Part shown: positions 1-11,476 of the stretch, piece after piece | Position numbering within the stretch: the first letter of the stretch is position 1 | How the letters are laid out: each line of letters opens with the position of its first letter | Source: Hamiltosporidium tvaerminnensis | Lineage: Eukaryota > Microsporidia > Dubosqiidae | DNA length: 64,000 bases | Reading direction: 5' to 3' | Assembly (NCBI GenBank): GCA_022605425.2 | Contig: JAKIMF020000007.1 | Span: forward strand, 868,001 to 932,000 | The notes under the pieces: model-generated | The model's database searches: none | Told to the model about the DNA's origin: nothing | The model's input: only the letters and a program-made list of their open reading frames with translations | Translations under genes and position numbers: made by a program

Positions 1-27
1 TATTTTTAGAGGTTTTAAAAAATACCC

Positions 28-834
28 ATGATTGAGAATAAACGAGCGGTTATATATTCGTTTTTATTTGGATTATCTTCTTCAATTTATTTAATCATTT
101 TGCAATATCCTATTAAAATGAATTACAACTCGATGATATATACACATATTTTATTCTTCTCATTAGTATCATTTATTTTGAATTTTATATCTAGAAATAG
201 AAAAGTGACTACGTTTATGCTTATACCATCAATTTTTTCAATATTTTATGGAATTTTAGATTATCTAATTATTCTATCGATTTGTAATAATTTGAAATAC
301 AAATCATATATTTATAATATTATATTTTTGAGTGTAATTTTATTTTGTGTGTTGATCATAACAATGAAATTATCATTAATGTCATTGCCTATAATTTTTA
401 TTAATCTATGCTTTCTACAACTAATTCTAAGATTAGAAATATTTGAAATCACTTCTACTGGCTTTGATTTAGCAAACATAGAGTTTGGATTAATCAAAAA
501 AGAATATCCAATGTATAATTTAGTTTTAGTATTAGGAATATTAATGAGATTTTTTAGTAGTAGAACAATGAAGCATTATTCTATTGATAGAAATTACGCA
601 GTTTTAAGTGCCTTTTCTATGTTTACTTTATCATTGATAAGTGTTTTATATAATCATAAAGAATTTATTCAGGAATTTGAAATTATCTCAAATTGTATAG
701 TAACCTATTCTTTTTCATTGTTTTTTTGGTGCGATTTCATACTTTTTAATCACAACTCATGCAATGAAAATGGATTTTCATTACATTATAAGTTTCGAAT
801 GCGTTTTTTTAATTTTAAGCCAACTGTTATTTAA
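28..834 (+). CDS. Multi-pass membrane protein of unknown function
   Basis: A 268-residue ORF with about seven hydrophobic stretches spread over its length (for example residues 7-25, 40-55, 63-85, 93-112, 115-135, 160-176 and 193-210), so probably a polytopic membrane protein. The ATG follows directly after a CCC triplet at 25..27, the same start signal seen at most other intact genes here, which supports the start. I recognise no family motif. The last 30 residues are polar and basic, while an overlapping +1 frame continues with strongly hydrophobic sequence to 979, so the annotated C-terminus may be the result of a frameshift near the T-run at 721..727. The product is unknown; that the gene is real is fairly likely. 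Confidence 0.6.
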   Translation: MIENKRAVIYSFLFGLSSSIYLIILQYPIKMNYNSMIYTHILFFSLVSFILNFISRNRKVTTFMLIPSIFSIFYGILDYLIILSICNNLKYKSYIYNIIFLSVILFCVLIITMKLSLMSLPIIFINLCFLQLILRLEIFEITSTGFDLANIEFGLIKKEYPMYNLVLVLGILMRFFSSRTMKHYSIDRNYAVLSAFSMFTLSLISVLYNHKEFIQEFEIISNCIVTYSFSLFFWCDFILFNHNSCNENGFSLHYKFRMRFFNFKPTVI

Positions 835-979
835 ATCTCTTCAAAATAATAGTTTTTTTGTAAAAAGTATCGTGGAAAAGAAACTTATTTCAATTTATTT
901 TCCTTTTTTGCTTATACCTATTGTAACATTGATATTTATATATCTTCACAAGAAATATTATTACATAGAAGATCTATAA
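704..979 (+). pseudogene. Possible frameshifted C-terminal part of the 28..834 membrane protein
   Basis: Frame 2 is open from 704 to the stop at 979 and overlaps the end of the previous ORF. It encodes a hydrophobic segment around 'FLILSQLLFKSL' and a second one around 'FPFLLIPIVTLIFIYL', then a short basic tail. This fits a last pair of membrane segments of the same protein reached by a one-base shift at the seven-T run at 721..727. It has no CCC signal of its own. It could equally be a chance ORF. Confidence 0.35.
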
Positions 980-2160
980 AGAATATAATTAAATTGAGCA
1001 AATAAATATTATTATTTACCAACGAAATTTTAGTCAAAAATGATTTTTTGTTTCTTTTAATAACAAAATCATAAACCTTATAGATTAGATTACCTTTCTA
1101 TACGTTTAATAATACAAAACATATTCAAGATAATATAAGAAATAAAAATAATTTTTATTTTTTTACTTAATACATTTTAGTAAACTTTATAGCTTTGCAA
1201 ATTATTTATAATTTAATATTGAGCATAAAAAATAATTTAAAATGTCAGCCAATAATATTAAACTTATAGCCTTTGAAATAGCGAATATAAATAAGTCTTT
1301 TTCATACAAATAAAATTACTATTTTTGAAATTAAAAAACTCGATATTCATATATAAACATCTAGGTTTTATAAGTTTAGAAAAATTTAAGAAAAAATAAT
1401 ACTTCTCACTTGAATCAATGAATAATTAGAAATTTGCTTATAATTTTACCTTCATCGTTTTAAAATACATCATATCCTTTAGGTTCTGCCTCAATATTAT
1501 AAAAATTAATAGTTTTCGTTTAATTTCCTCTCTTATCTCACTATTTATTAAGTATTTTTATAGATTTTTCTAAAATTTCTAATTTTATATTTTTTTTTCT
1601 AGTCAGATTACCTTTAATCATAAAAAGTCCATTTTATTACTATTTAACATAAAAATGTCTCAAATACTGTAGTGGTTGATAAAATATTATGGTGTAAGCG
1701 TTAACTGAATAAAATTGTCATACAGTTTTTTTCTTTCGTCTTTAATTATATTTGTAAGTATCTAATTACTAAAAATAAATTAAATCTATTCAAAATTATA
1801 CTGATGAATCCTAAAGAAAAAGTAAAAATATTTGTAAACGAGAAATTATTTAAGAATACATTTAAAAAAAGGATTTTTTTACTTAATTAACATATAAGTA
1901 ACCTAAAAAAGCTTTCCTTAAATGAACAGTAAGACTAGGTTACCTTTGTAGTACTATGCAAGACTATATTTTAAAACAAAATATTAGTTGAAATTTATAA
2001 ATAATATGTAAATCTCAATGTTTAAGATATTAATTTATCTCTTTTACGTAGATTTAAGAATGAAAAAAATTAATTATCAATAAATATTAAATATAAAAAA
2101 ATTTGTGAAACCAAATCAATTAAATATACCATTATACCTATATAGAAACTATTTATTATA
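980..2160. other. AT-rich stretch without a recognisable gene
   Basis: About 1.2 kb of very AT-rich DNA with no ORF of useful length, no tandem array and no clear similarity to the other repeats of the window. I see nothing in it that can be named. Confidence 0.5.
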
Positions 2161-2172
2161 TATTTAGATTCA

Positions 2173-3400
2173 TTATAGAGAAAATAGAGATATTCTTGTA
2201 TTTACTTTTTCGATTAAATCATCTGTAATTTCCATATTTAGTTCATTGGTTTCATAATTCTTAAAAATCGCTTGTTCTAATTTCAATAAAAATTCCCAAA
2301 TATATTTTTCTATTGAAACGGGATTTGGAAAAGATTCTCCTGCTTTAGAATATTTATCAATCTTTTCTTTACGGGTTATAATATATATACGTTCACAAGA
2401 CTCCCTTAAAGAAGCATAAAAAATATTGTGCTTCTTATCAAGAAAAACATGAGATAAATTTTTCAAGATAGAAAATATGTTTGTTAAATTCGAAAAAGTG
2501 AGTCGCAAAAGGTAAATATTCAAGTCATTAAGATTTAGTGCTTTTGCATAACAAACTATACCTATAAGAACGATGATTTTTCGATATCTAACATCATCTT
2601 CAATCTGAAATCTGGGACTTAAATTTAAAAAGAACATCGTATTCAATTGCGATTTAAATAATAAATATTCTTCAACTTTGTAGTTTTCTAAAGATAATTT
2701 TTATCTAAAATTTAAAATATTTAAAATTTGATAAAAATAAGCTTTGCGGCAAAAATTTTTAAACCCTAAAAGAATATTGTAAAAATTTTTTCTTAAGTTA
2801 AATATTTCAAAGTAAAAAATGTGATTGTCTAAATTATTTTTGGATTTATATCTACTTTCAAAATCATCCTGATCTTTTGGTAGAACCTTGATTATTTGTA
2901 GCGCAAATATTCTTAAAAGAAACGAAACATATTTAAATGTATTTTTTCTGATTTTATTAGAAATTTTCTCACGATATAAATTAAAAAAGAAAAAAACTTC
3001 TGATAAAACAGTATATCTAGAATCAGTTTCGATTAAATAAAGGCTATGATTTATATCCAATACTTTACTGCGCTCAAGTATTTCCTTTCCTTTCATTTTT
3101 TTAGAAAGGTATTTTTCGTATTCAATTATTTCTTGACAGAAGATATAAAGTTCGAGTATAATCATTCTTATTTTTAATCGCAAAATTTTTTACGTGATAT
3201 ATTTTTTCTTTTAATTTCGACAAGAAAGAGTCACTAGATGCTTTTTGGTAAACAATATCTTCATTTCTAAAATTATTTGATTTTATTTTTAAATCGGGAA
3301 TATCATGCGCTCCTTCATTGAATTCCTCTTGTATTTTACTTAAAACAGAAATTTTTATTTGATTATATTTAGGTTAATTGTAATCATTCCGAGGTGAAAG
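2173..3400 (-). pseudogene. Decayed paralogue of the 36055..38292 secreted protein gene
   Basis: Two minus-strand ORFs (2173..2646 and 2701..3183) and an open stretch upstream of 3183 read in sequence like the C-terminal half of the 745-residue protein at 36055. Matching blocks occur in the same order: 'RKNTFKYVSFLLRIFALQ' against 'KKNHVVSTVFLLNALVIN', then an 'IFY' segment followed by a Leu-rich helix, and near the end 'ESCERIYI' against 'EKCENVFK'. Stops and frame changes separate the blocks, so the copy cannot make the full protein. The N-terminal end is not clear; the small minus ORF at 3480..3698 may or may not belong. Homology was seen by eye only. Confidence 0.5.
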
Positions 3401-3699
3401 TATTTCATCTTTGCTTAAAAAGTCAAGAAATAAATTTATTTGGGATATCTTTAAGTCAGATAAATATGAAAGATATTCATTACATTTTCCAGTCTAAGTT
3501 TAGGCTGATAATTTTGGGAAAACGAGTTCTTAAACTGCGGTTCGCTTTCGAAATGGATTTTGTATTTTGTTTCAATATGCAAATTTTTTTTGAGTCTGAA
3601 GTGAAAGAATGAGAATCATTATCTACAATACACTCGTGATCCGAATGTAAGCGTCTTTTAGTAGGAAAAATTATGGGGAATGATAAAAGTAGAACCAAA

Positions 3700-4430
3700 A
3701 AACGATTTTAAATTGTTTTCATGATGAGGTAGATAATTTTTTTATTTATAAAATATTTTGAACGGATTTTACTATAAATAGAAAATCAAAACGTTCCAAT
3801 ATTTTTTTTTTATTTTTTAGAATTAGATCTCGATCACAACTAATCTTAAAATATTTTTAAAATTAGACATCAATCACATTTTAATATATATATCAAATAT
3901 ATGTTTATTAGTATGATTAAATAACACAATAAAGTTTTATATATTCATATATAGCATTTATAAAGAAACATTCCTTTTATCATATAATTCCAAAATTTTC
4001 ATAATAAATAGCAGTTATAAATCTTAAATAGACGTTTTTCTTTTTAACATAAAGTGTTTCTATATTACCGCATCATTTTTTGTACATAAAAAAATTTTAA
4101 TTCTGATTAAATTCGATATTCGTGTTCTAAATCTCTATTATAAATCAAACTAAATAGTAAATTTTAGAACAAAAAAATTTTTTATAAGTTTTTAACAAGT
4201 ACAAGTAGTTTACATACTTCATTATAAAATCATCGGTTAAAAAAATGTTTATTAGGCGAAAAATTTTATTTTTTAATAAATTGTCAAAACTTTGGTAATA
4301 TATTTCATACCATTTTTAGAATATAATATTAGCTCGAAAGTTATTGCATTTTAAGCAAATATATTTACGCTACAGCTTCGCTACTTTCACTTCTAGCTAA
4401 ACAATATTTTTCGCAAATGCGCGCTTTGTT
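3700..4430. other. AT-rich stretch without a recognisable gene
   Basis: Very AT-rich, with no ORF, tandem repeat or element terminus that I can support. Confidence 0.45.
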
Positions 4431-4439
4431 GTCACTGCT

Positions 4440-6290
4440 ACTTATTTTTACCACCTCAAAATCATTTTTTTCGATATTTTCATGTCCTAAAGTTAAAGTA
4501 TAAAATGTATTTTTGCTTCTGTAACTGTTTGCGGCTTTTAAGAAATGTTTTCAAAGCCTTATGATGGCTAGTAAACGTGCTTATTTTCCCCAGTTTTCTG
4601 AAAATATATTTAAGCCCGAAAGGGAGATACTTTAAATAATGGAAGAAAAAACTTTCTGATTTAATAAAGAATGACAAATAAATCTTAGGTATTCCACGCT
4701 ATTTCGGCCTAAATGAGCATTCCGTTTTCTTAAACTACAACGAGAAAAGATCATATATACCCTGGCTAATGAACTTCAAAAAATAAGCAATGATGCATCA
4801 TGAAACATCACAAAAAATGAAGGCAAGATTACAATATGCTTTAGGCATTTATATCTTAAACAGCCGCATGTTAAACATTTCATTGTGCAATAATAATCAG
4901 CAGCGAAGCAATACAGCGTGATCATAGTTTTATGACAACAGAACTTGACCGAAATTATTTGTTGCACTTTTGTAAACTTTACGACAAGAAAAGAATGTAA
5001 ATGATCCGGGGAGTACCAATTGAAAAGTTCCATTCGTACAAAAAATGCGGTTCTGATTGGTAATCTGCAGCAGAGAACAATAGGAAATACTCTTCAGAAG
5101 ATTTCTATGAGCAGTTTTCATATATATCAAGTGTTCAATATAAACATAAAAACACTGTTTTGGAATTAAATACTTCAAATTGATTTGAGATACGAAAACA
5201 AGGTTTATGCCTAAAGTTTTTTTAGAATCGTGCAATTTCAATTTATGAACGTATAAGGAACTTTTTTATAAAACCAACGCAAACATGAAAAGAAAGATAT
5301 TCTAGAACAAAAAAAAGTGTTATGAATTGGCTGTTAGTACAAAAATTTACAATAGCAGGACTTCGAACACAGCACAAGTTTTTTGGAACGATTGCAAGTG
5401 AATTTTATAAAAAGCGTATCAAATCAAGGGGAAAAAAAGACAGGATTAAGGATACTTCTTCTTATGAACAATATTTTGAATACTGCCAAGACCCATCATA
5501 CAACAGTTTTGAAATCGAGTCACCCCTCTTTACAATATCAAGTATTCGATGTATTAAAGAAATCTTTATTTGTGTTTCATGGCTCTCTATATAAAAAAAC
5601 ATTTTATCACCTCGTGGCAGGCATAATTATATAGAAAACCTTTTATTCAAAGAATACCAGAAAAATCATCGTAATCGGTTTTTATAACACCCGAAACACT
5701 TTGAATGGCACAAAAGCAGAGGCTGTGAAAGATTTATTGAAAACTTTGCCCCAAATGTTTAGAATGTTAAGGATTTATCCTAGGAAAAATCAAAAATTTC
5801 GGGCTAGTGAAGAGACCTCACAGTTCAGATTCTTAAAGGAAAGAGTTTTCAAATATAAGATGCGATGACATATTTCTTATGGTTATTTTAGAGGCTTAAG
5901 AAGATCTAGACCGGTTTAGCAAGATAACTCTGATCGTGAAGTTATAAAAAAAGTTCAATTGACAGTTTCTAAGAATCGTAATAAGGAAGATGGTTTGAAA
6001 TACAGCTTATTAATTGTATCGTAGAAAAATTCAAAGAATTTTAGAACAGGATTTCGGAATTGGGTTTTGAAATTTTTCCTGTATTAAAGTTTTGCAATGC
6101 CTTTGATTACCAAAGGAACTCTGTTAAAGTAATACCTAAATCCGGAGGCAGAGCTGAAAACGTCGCATAACAAGGTCTTAAATGGTTGCCAAAACCCTCT
6201 GCCCTAAATCCGCTTCTTCAATGATAAAGACAGAGACCCAGTTTTATAGTGCATTCCATAATTATTTTGATACATTATACCCGAAAAATA
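4440..6290. mobile_element. Decayed coding DNA, possibly a transposase relic
   Basis: This stretch is less AT-rich than its flanks and holds broken ORFs on both strands. On the minus strand at 4930..5241 a segment 'ICTNGTF'-like ('RIFCTNGTFQLV') followed by a hydrophobic run recalls the catalytic 'DGTF' block of MULE-type transposases. On the plus strand 5322..6240 reads as several broken protein-like segments rich in Lys/Arg with no family I recognise. No terminal inverted repeats were found. The call as a mobile-element relic is an inference from composition and one short motif. Confidence 0.3.
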
Positions 6291-6369
6291 ATATATAGTG
6301 ATGTGTGGAATACATAATATACCATGTTTAGAAATATTTATTTAATAAAATTCTCATTTAAAAAAAGTT

Positions 6370-7300
6370 TAACTTTTAAATGATATTTTTGACCTTTTAC
6401 ACAATTTCACTGCCTCTCTTTAAATCCGACTCTTTACTCATGTTTATTGTCGATTTTACCACTGTGGTTGACCTAACTGAAATAAGGGGTAAATCATTTT
6501 TTGCATGTACTTGTTTGAAATGTTTTCTTCATTATTGACTTGCTTTAAAGGGGGTATGGCTGCTTATGCATCTTGCCTCCTGCAATAGCAATAAATGATG
6601 CTCTTTTTAGCTCTCTTCGTCATTTGCTTCTACCTGAATTCCTCTTCTTCGATCAAAATAAATTGTTTCGACTGTCTTATTAAGTACAATCGACCGAATG
6701 TATGCCTCTGCATTCATATATATTTCGGATCTTTTAAGATATGTCTTGTGGTATTTTGTTATAAAAAGCTCCTAGCCATTACATAACGAAAATCGCCTAA
6801 ATTAATTTATAAATAAGACCTACTCATTTGCTAATAAATCATAAAACCTACGGTTCTTTGTTTCAACTATTTGAGGTAGTCTTTGGAAGTAATTACCACT
6901 TAAATGAAGGTTATATTATTCCGGCTCTTGTCTCAAATGAATATATCTGGCCTATTGTTCCGAATTTTGACATCTTTTTTTATTCTAGTGTCAACTCTAA
7001 TCTCTGCATACTCGTTATCAATGATTTATTGAATTGGGTGAGTCCTGATTTGTTTAGAAATTAAAATTTACCAATTTAATAAGAGTGAATGTAGGCATCA
7101 TACTACTTCATTATGTCGTCTAGCAAAATCGTAACTAAGCGTTTTTAATATCTAGTTTCTAAATAGTCTACTGATATTTTAGAGGAGTTAAAGAGTTGGA
7201 ACACACCGATTTAGACCAATAATACATTTCTATCCTAGATACAGCGAGAAACCGCTTTATCACATGATCTTACACTCCCTTTCTTCGACCATCATGCAGT
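6370..7300 (-). mobile_element. Relic of the 3' end of the RLE-type LINE (copy A)
   Basis: On the minus strand the DNA encodes 'TVETIYFDRRRG', which matches 'TVETISFDRRRG' of the main LINE copy (23.7 kb), followed by the same poly-acidic tail region. Upstream on the minus strand (6860..7130) the order of the endonuclease region is kept, and it aligns with relic B at 32.5 to 32.9 kb. Many stops and frameshifts are present. The copy is truncated at its 5' side and is followed by an old retroposon copy. Confidence 0.7.
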
Positions 7301-7414
7301 ATAATTTACACTTAAAATCTCGTTATTTCTAGCATAATCCAACTTTGAATGTAGTTTTTGATTGTGGATTTTGTTATATAAGGTAAATAATACTATCCAG
7401 AAAATTTTTTTTTA

Positions 7415-8095
7415 ATATATTCATAGTTTTAAAAAAGTAGCATGTGTTATATTGTTTCATGATATTTATACAGTTTAAGGTTTAACATAGAATATGCACC
7501 AAAAACCATCATCAAATCATTTAAGATGCCCAAATTCAAATATTTTTATATGAAGTTGTGAAGCTTTCATTTGTTCGGCGAGCGATTTCTTCTATTTGTT
7601 ATGTTTGTTCATCGTGTTAACTCTGTTGAAACCATCTTGGGTTCTTCATCACAAGACCGGCAGCATTCCTACATATTATAGATTTGAGAAACCAAAGAAG
7701 CCCGATAAAATATATTTCGGCAACCTAAATGGAACTACTCTTGTAGGAACAGAGTAATACACCTAATGTAGCCAATATTCAACTTTATGATTTTTAAATT
7801 GTACGTTTTTAGAATCATCAAAAGCCCGGTTTTCAAATTGAGTCGGCGAGCCTAGTTTCCCATTCTTTTACATGAAAATTACCTACAAGTTCAACTAGGG
7901 TTTCCAATCTAGTCACATAAAAAAACAAAACTAAATTTTTTGACGGTGTTTCACTATTTTTTTAGACCTCTCTTTTGTTATACAAAATCCAGCCAAACAA
8001 CTCAAAATTTAAGGTAGTTTAGATCACAATAAACATTCAAATAATGATTTCCGTACATGTCACATGGTCTTTACCGAGCATTTTGTTTTTAATAA
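7415..8095 (-). mobile_element. Old diverged copy of the 0.7-kb retroposon
   Basis: It aligns over its length with the fresh copies at 9854 and 35250. Shared islands include the 'aggtttaacata' block near 7480, the 'gcagcattcc' block near 7660, 'ttttacatg' with the following 'aattacctacaagttcaa' near 7880, and the tail near 8060. The copy has drifted strongly toward A and T. Sense is taken as minus, from the ORF and the A-rich end of the family. Confidence 0.65.
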
Positions 8096-8524
8096 ATTTA
8101 AATTATTATTGTTAATCAAAGATGTTTGATGTTGGTAAAAATTTAGAAAAAATTGGTAATATGGATTAAAGAATGAGAAAAACAGTTTTTCTTCGTGGCG
8201 AAAATGCTTTAAAAAAATTTGATGATTATTTTATATGCTTCAACACAGTTCCATTTTTCGCAGTTGACCTCGAGACCTAATTAATCAGGGTAAACAAGGC
8301 CTACTGTTTTCCATCCCAAAACAAGAATAATTAATATATTAGTCTAAAGTCGAAGGATAAAGATATATGGGCTATATATATCTTAGTATACAAATTAGTA
8401 TTATAAAGATTTTTTAGATTTTTCTATGTAATAAAAAAAATTATTTGAATACATTTATCTCACATCAGAAGATCGTGAATGTATTTTTCTATAACTTTTT
8501 TTATTAAAAATTTTAAAAATCAAT

Positions 8525-9245
8525 GGCGAAGGGAGAATAAACACATTAAAAACCTTCTTCTTAGCAAGTATTTAGTGAAAGTGGTGTGAAAATCAGTAGT
8601 TCGATTTTTTTTGGGAAGCAAAACACACTACATTTTCGGGTTTCTATGAGATTTTTAAGAGAGGAGAAGGTTTAGGAAATGCCAAAACTTTTTCTACGAA
8701 ATTATTTTGTAGTTTATTATGTATATAAATCGAATGCCGAAGCGAACTTGTTACCAATCGCCATTTAAAAGAATAAGAACCTGACCTAGCTCACCCAGGT
8801 TAAAATAGATAGCACCTGTGAAATAGAAAAACAAATTACTCTTAATCCGAGAAAATTAAGAACGAGGTTATACCTGTTAGTATGACATTTTACTATCTAG
8901 GTGGATTCCATGTAAGTCACCGAGATATACCGTGTTTAGAAGTTATTGAGTGAGGAAACTGTAGAGTAAAGTGGAAGGCTGCATAGTCTTAAAAAAAGAC
9001 CCTTATGAGGGTGACCTACTATCCACTGCATTAACAGTAATTATCGAAACTTCGGGCAACTTTATCGCTCATTAATTGGGTTCTAAACACTTTTTAATAA
9101 AAGTCTTTAGTATATAGGCATCGTAGGGGTACCTTTGAGTTTGGTAAGCAGTTACTTATGTTAAATCTAAAACTGACTTAGTTTTTTGAAAAAAATATAA
9201 TTCTTGCCTTTTTTTAAAAAGATGTCATGTTTTTTAAACAAGTGA
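8525..9245 (+). mobile_element. Old copy of the 0.7-kb retroposon, opposite orientation
   Basis: Read on the plus strand it follows the reverse complement of the copies at 9854 and 35250: an initial 'gaagggagaataaacaca', the 'gaggttatacctgtta' block near 8865, the 'ctatctaggtgga' block near 8895, and the 'aaaaagatgtcatg' end near 9220. It is diverged and carries no ORF. Confidence 0.65.
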
Positions 9246-9839
9246 TACATATTTATGTCAAATTACGAATTTTTATCATTAATCTAAACTTAAAAATATA
9301 TTACATGGATAGACTGAACTCCTATGAGTAATAATACTTCATAGCAACCTTAAATCTTAGTGTATTTATCTAAAATTCAGCAGAAAAAAATAAAATCAAT
9401 TCATTTTATGTGTTTTCACATTTAATGAAAATCTATGCAATAAAGATTTAAATTAAAATAAGTCAGATTTTATTTAATTTAATTTAATTTTAATCTGATC
9501 ATCTAATAGGCTAAAAAATACGGGACACAAATGCAATAAGCAGTTAGTTTAGTTGAAAATAAAAAGAAACGTTTTTACTTGTCATTTACATTTTATAAAT
9601 ATTTGGGAAATTAAGTTCAAATCATGGTTTGGTTCTACCAAAAGCGAATTAGATTACACTGATGATTAAATTAGGAATTAAAAAACAAGTTATCACATCT
9701 AAGAATATTTATATTCAAAATATAGCATCACTTTGTTTATCTTAAAAAAACCAATTTTGATTTATTAAGGGCAAGTTAAAAATTATCTTATATAAATTCT
9801 TACAAATTTTATGAAATTATGTATAAAAGTGATATTAAT
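9246..9839. other. AT-rich spacer between retroposon copies
   Basis: No ORF and no named repeat. It contains a short run of 'atttaattt' repeats near 9475. Confidence 0.4.
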
Positions 9840-9853
9840 TTATAAATTTAGTA
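9840..9853. repeat. Left target-site duplication of the 9854 retroposon
   Basis: 'ttataaatttagta', identical to 10571..10584. Confidence 0.8.
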
Positions 9854-10570
9854 CTTTATTTAAAATATCTCATCTTTTTAAAATAGTGACAAGTATTATA
9901 TCTGTTTTCATGACATTAACGCAGTTCTAGGTTTAACATAAATAACTGCTACCCCAAAACTCCATCGGAAACCCTGCGATACCTACGTCCCAAAGCCTTT
10001 CATCTACCAGGTGTGTAGAAGCCTAATTTCTAGTCGAGAAATTTGCCCGGATTCGTTAATGTCCGTTGCATGGAGTTTGGTCGAAGCCCCCCCGGCCTCC
10101 CCCAAGACTTTGCAGCATTCCCACTTACTCTAACTTTCTGAACCCAATAAACTTCTAGCTAAGATATATTTCTGAGACTTACATGGGGTCCACCTAGACA
10201 GTGCAATGTCATACCAACAGGTATAACCTGCTACTTAGCTCTCCCGGCTTTCAATGGTTTTTGTTTTATATCTCCCAGGCGCCAAGTCTTCTAACCCGAG
10301 TGAGCTAGGCTAGGTTTCCATGTTTTTACATGGCAATTTCCTACATTTTCAGCTGCAGTCTGCAATCTGGTTACATAAAAAACTACAAATAAATCGTAGA
10401 AAAAGTTTCTCCGTTTCTTAGACCTCTCCCGCTCCTAACAACTCCCATGGAACAACCAAAGATGTAGTGTGGTTTTATTCCCACTAAAAATCCAAACAAT
10501 GATCCTCACACCAGTTTCACACACTCATTGCCAAGCAGAAGGTTTTTTATGTGGTTATCATCCCTCCACC
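9854..10570 (-). mobile_element. 0.7-kb retroposon, nearly complete, with 14-bp target duplication
   Basis: The 717-bp element is flanked by a perfect 14-bp direct repeat 'ttataaatttagta' at 9840..9853 and 10571..10584. A duplication of this length points to LINE-type target-primed insertion and not to an LTR element. On the minus strand it starts 'ggtggagggatgataacc' and ends in A/T-rich 'aaataaag'. The 77-codon ORF found in the copies at 35250 and 47272 is broken here by one extra base near the start of the ORF. It shares high identity with those two copies and is much less AT-rich than the surrounding DNA. Confidence 0.8.
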
Positions 10571-10584
10571 TTATAAATTTAGTA
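10571..10584. repeat. Right target-site duplication of the 9854 retroposon
   Basis: 'ttataaatttagta', identical to 9840..9853. Confidence 0.8.
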
Positions 10585-11470
10585 TAAAAATATTCTAAAG
10601 AAATTTAATGATAGAAAGTTTCTATACTAAGTTTAGAATTTTGATTTACCCAACCTTTTTGAAGAGAATAGAAAAAGCAAATTTTCTAAATATACCTGGA
10701 AATTAAATGTAAACCAAAATATAATTATATATTACAAAATCTAGATAATAAATTGCAAATATTTGTATCAAATTACATCAAACGATTGAAATAAAAAAGA
10801 TTTAACTTTTCTTTATATTTTAACAATTAGAGTAACTATGAGTTAATTTAAACTTTTGTTTGATGAAAGATAAATTCGAATTATTTCAAGTCAAAGAATA
10901 TAATAGTGGCTATTCTTTTATTTACATTTGAAATAAGAAAAAATATTGCAGAAAATAAATTTAAAATATTTTTTATCATGGATTAAAAATGTGAACTATT
11001 TTCTTAGCAATTTAAAAACTATTAATATTACAAAAATATTTTATTATTTAAATCAAATAATTATTTTTCCGAGTTTGGTTTGTAAAAATAAACTAAATCC
11101 TGAATTTCTCAAAAAATGAAAATTTTTAATATAAAATTTAATGATAAATACAAAAGACAGATTGACAAAACCAAATAATTATACAACAAAGAAGAAATAA
11201 TATAACATATTGGAATTTAAAAGAACTTTAAGGGATAATTAAAACAGAAACAAAGATAGTAACTCAAATGAATCTATAATAGAAACAAAAAATAAAATCA
11301 CAGAACTAATTTATATGAAAAAAACTTATAATAGGCTGTAATAAATCAAAAGATAGATTTTTTTGATTTATAAAAAAAAATAAAAATTATGATAAAATTT
11401 ACATTCCTTAATTAAGGACTAAATTAATTTTTAATCAACAAAAAATTTTATTTACACTAAAAAAAAGAAC
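10585..11470. other. AT-rich upstream region of the aquaporin gene
   Basis: Very AT-rich with no ORF. The only regulatory sign is the CCC triplet at 11473..11475, just before the aquaporin start. Confidence 0.5.
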
Positions 11471-11472
11471 AA

Positions 11473-11475
11473 CCC
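11473..11475 (+). promoter_or_regulatory. CCC start-proximal motif of the aquaporin gene
   Basis: 'aacaacccaatg': CCC lies one base before the ATG. The same triplet precedes most intact genes of the window (25..27, 36045..36048, 52347..52349, 62434..62436 on plus; as GGG at 44822..44824, 50417..50419 and 60176..60179 for minus genes). CCC-like signals close to the start codon are known from microsporidia and imply very short 5' leaders. Confidence 0.55.
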
Positions 11476-11476
11476 A

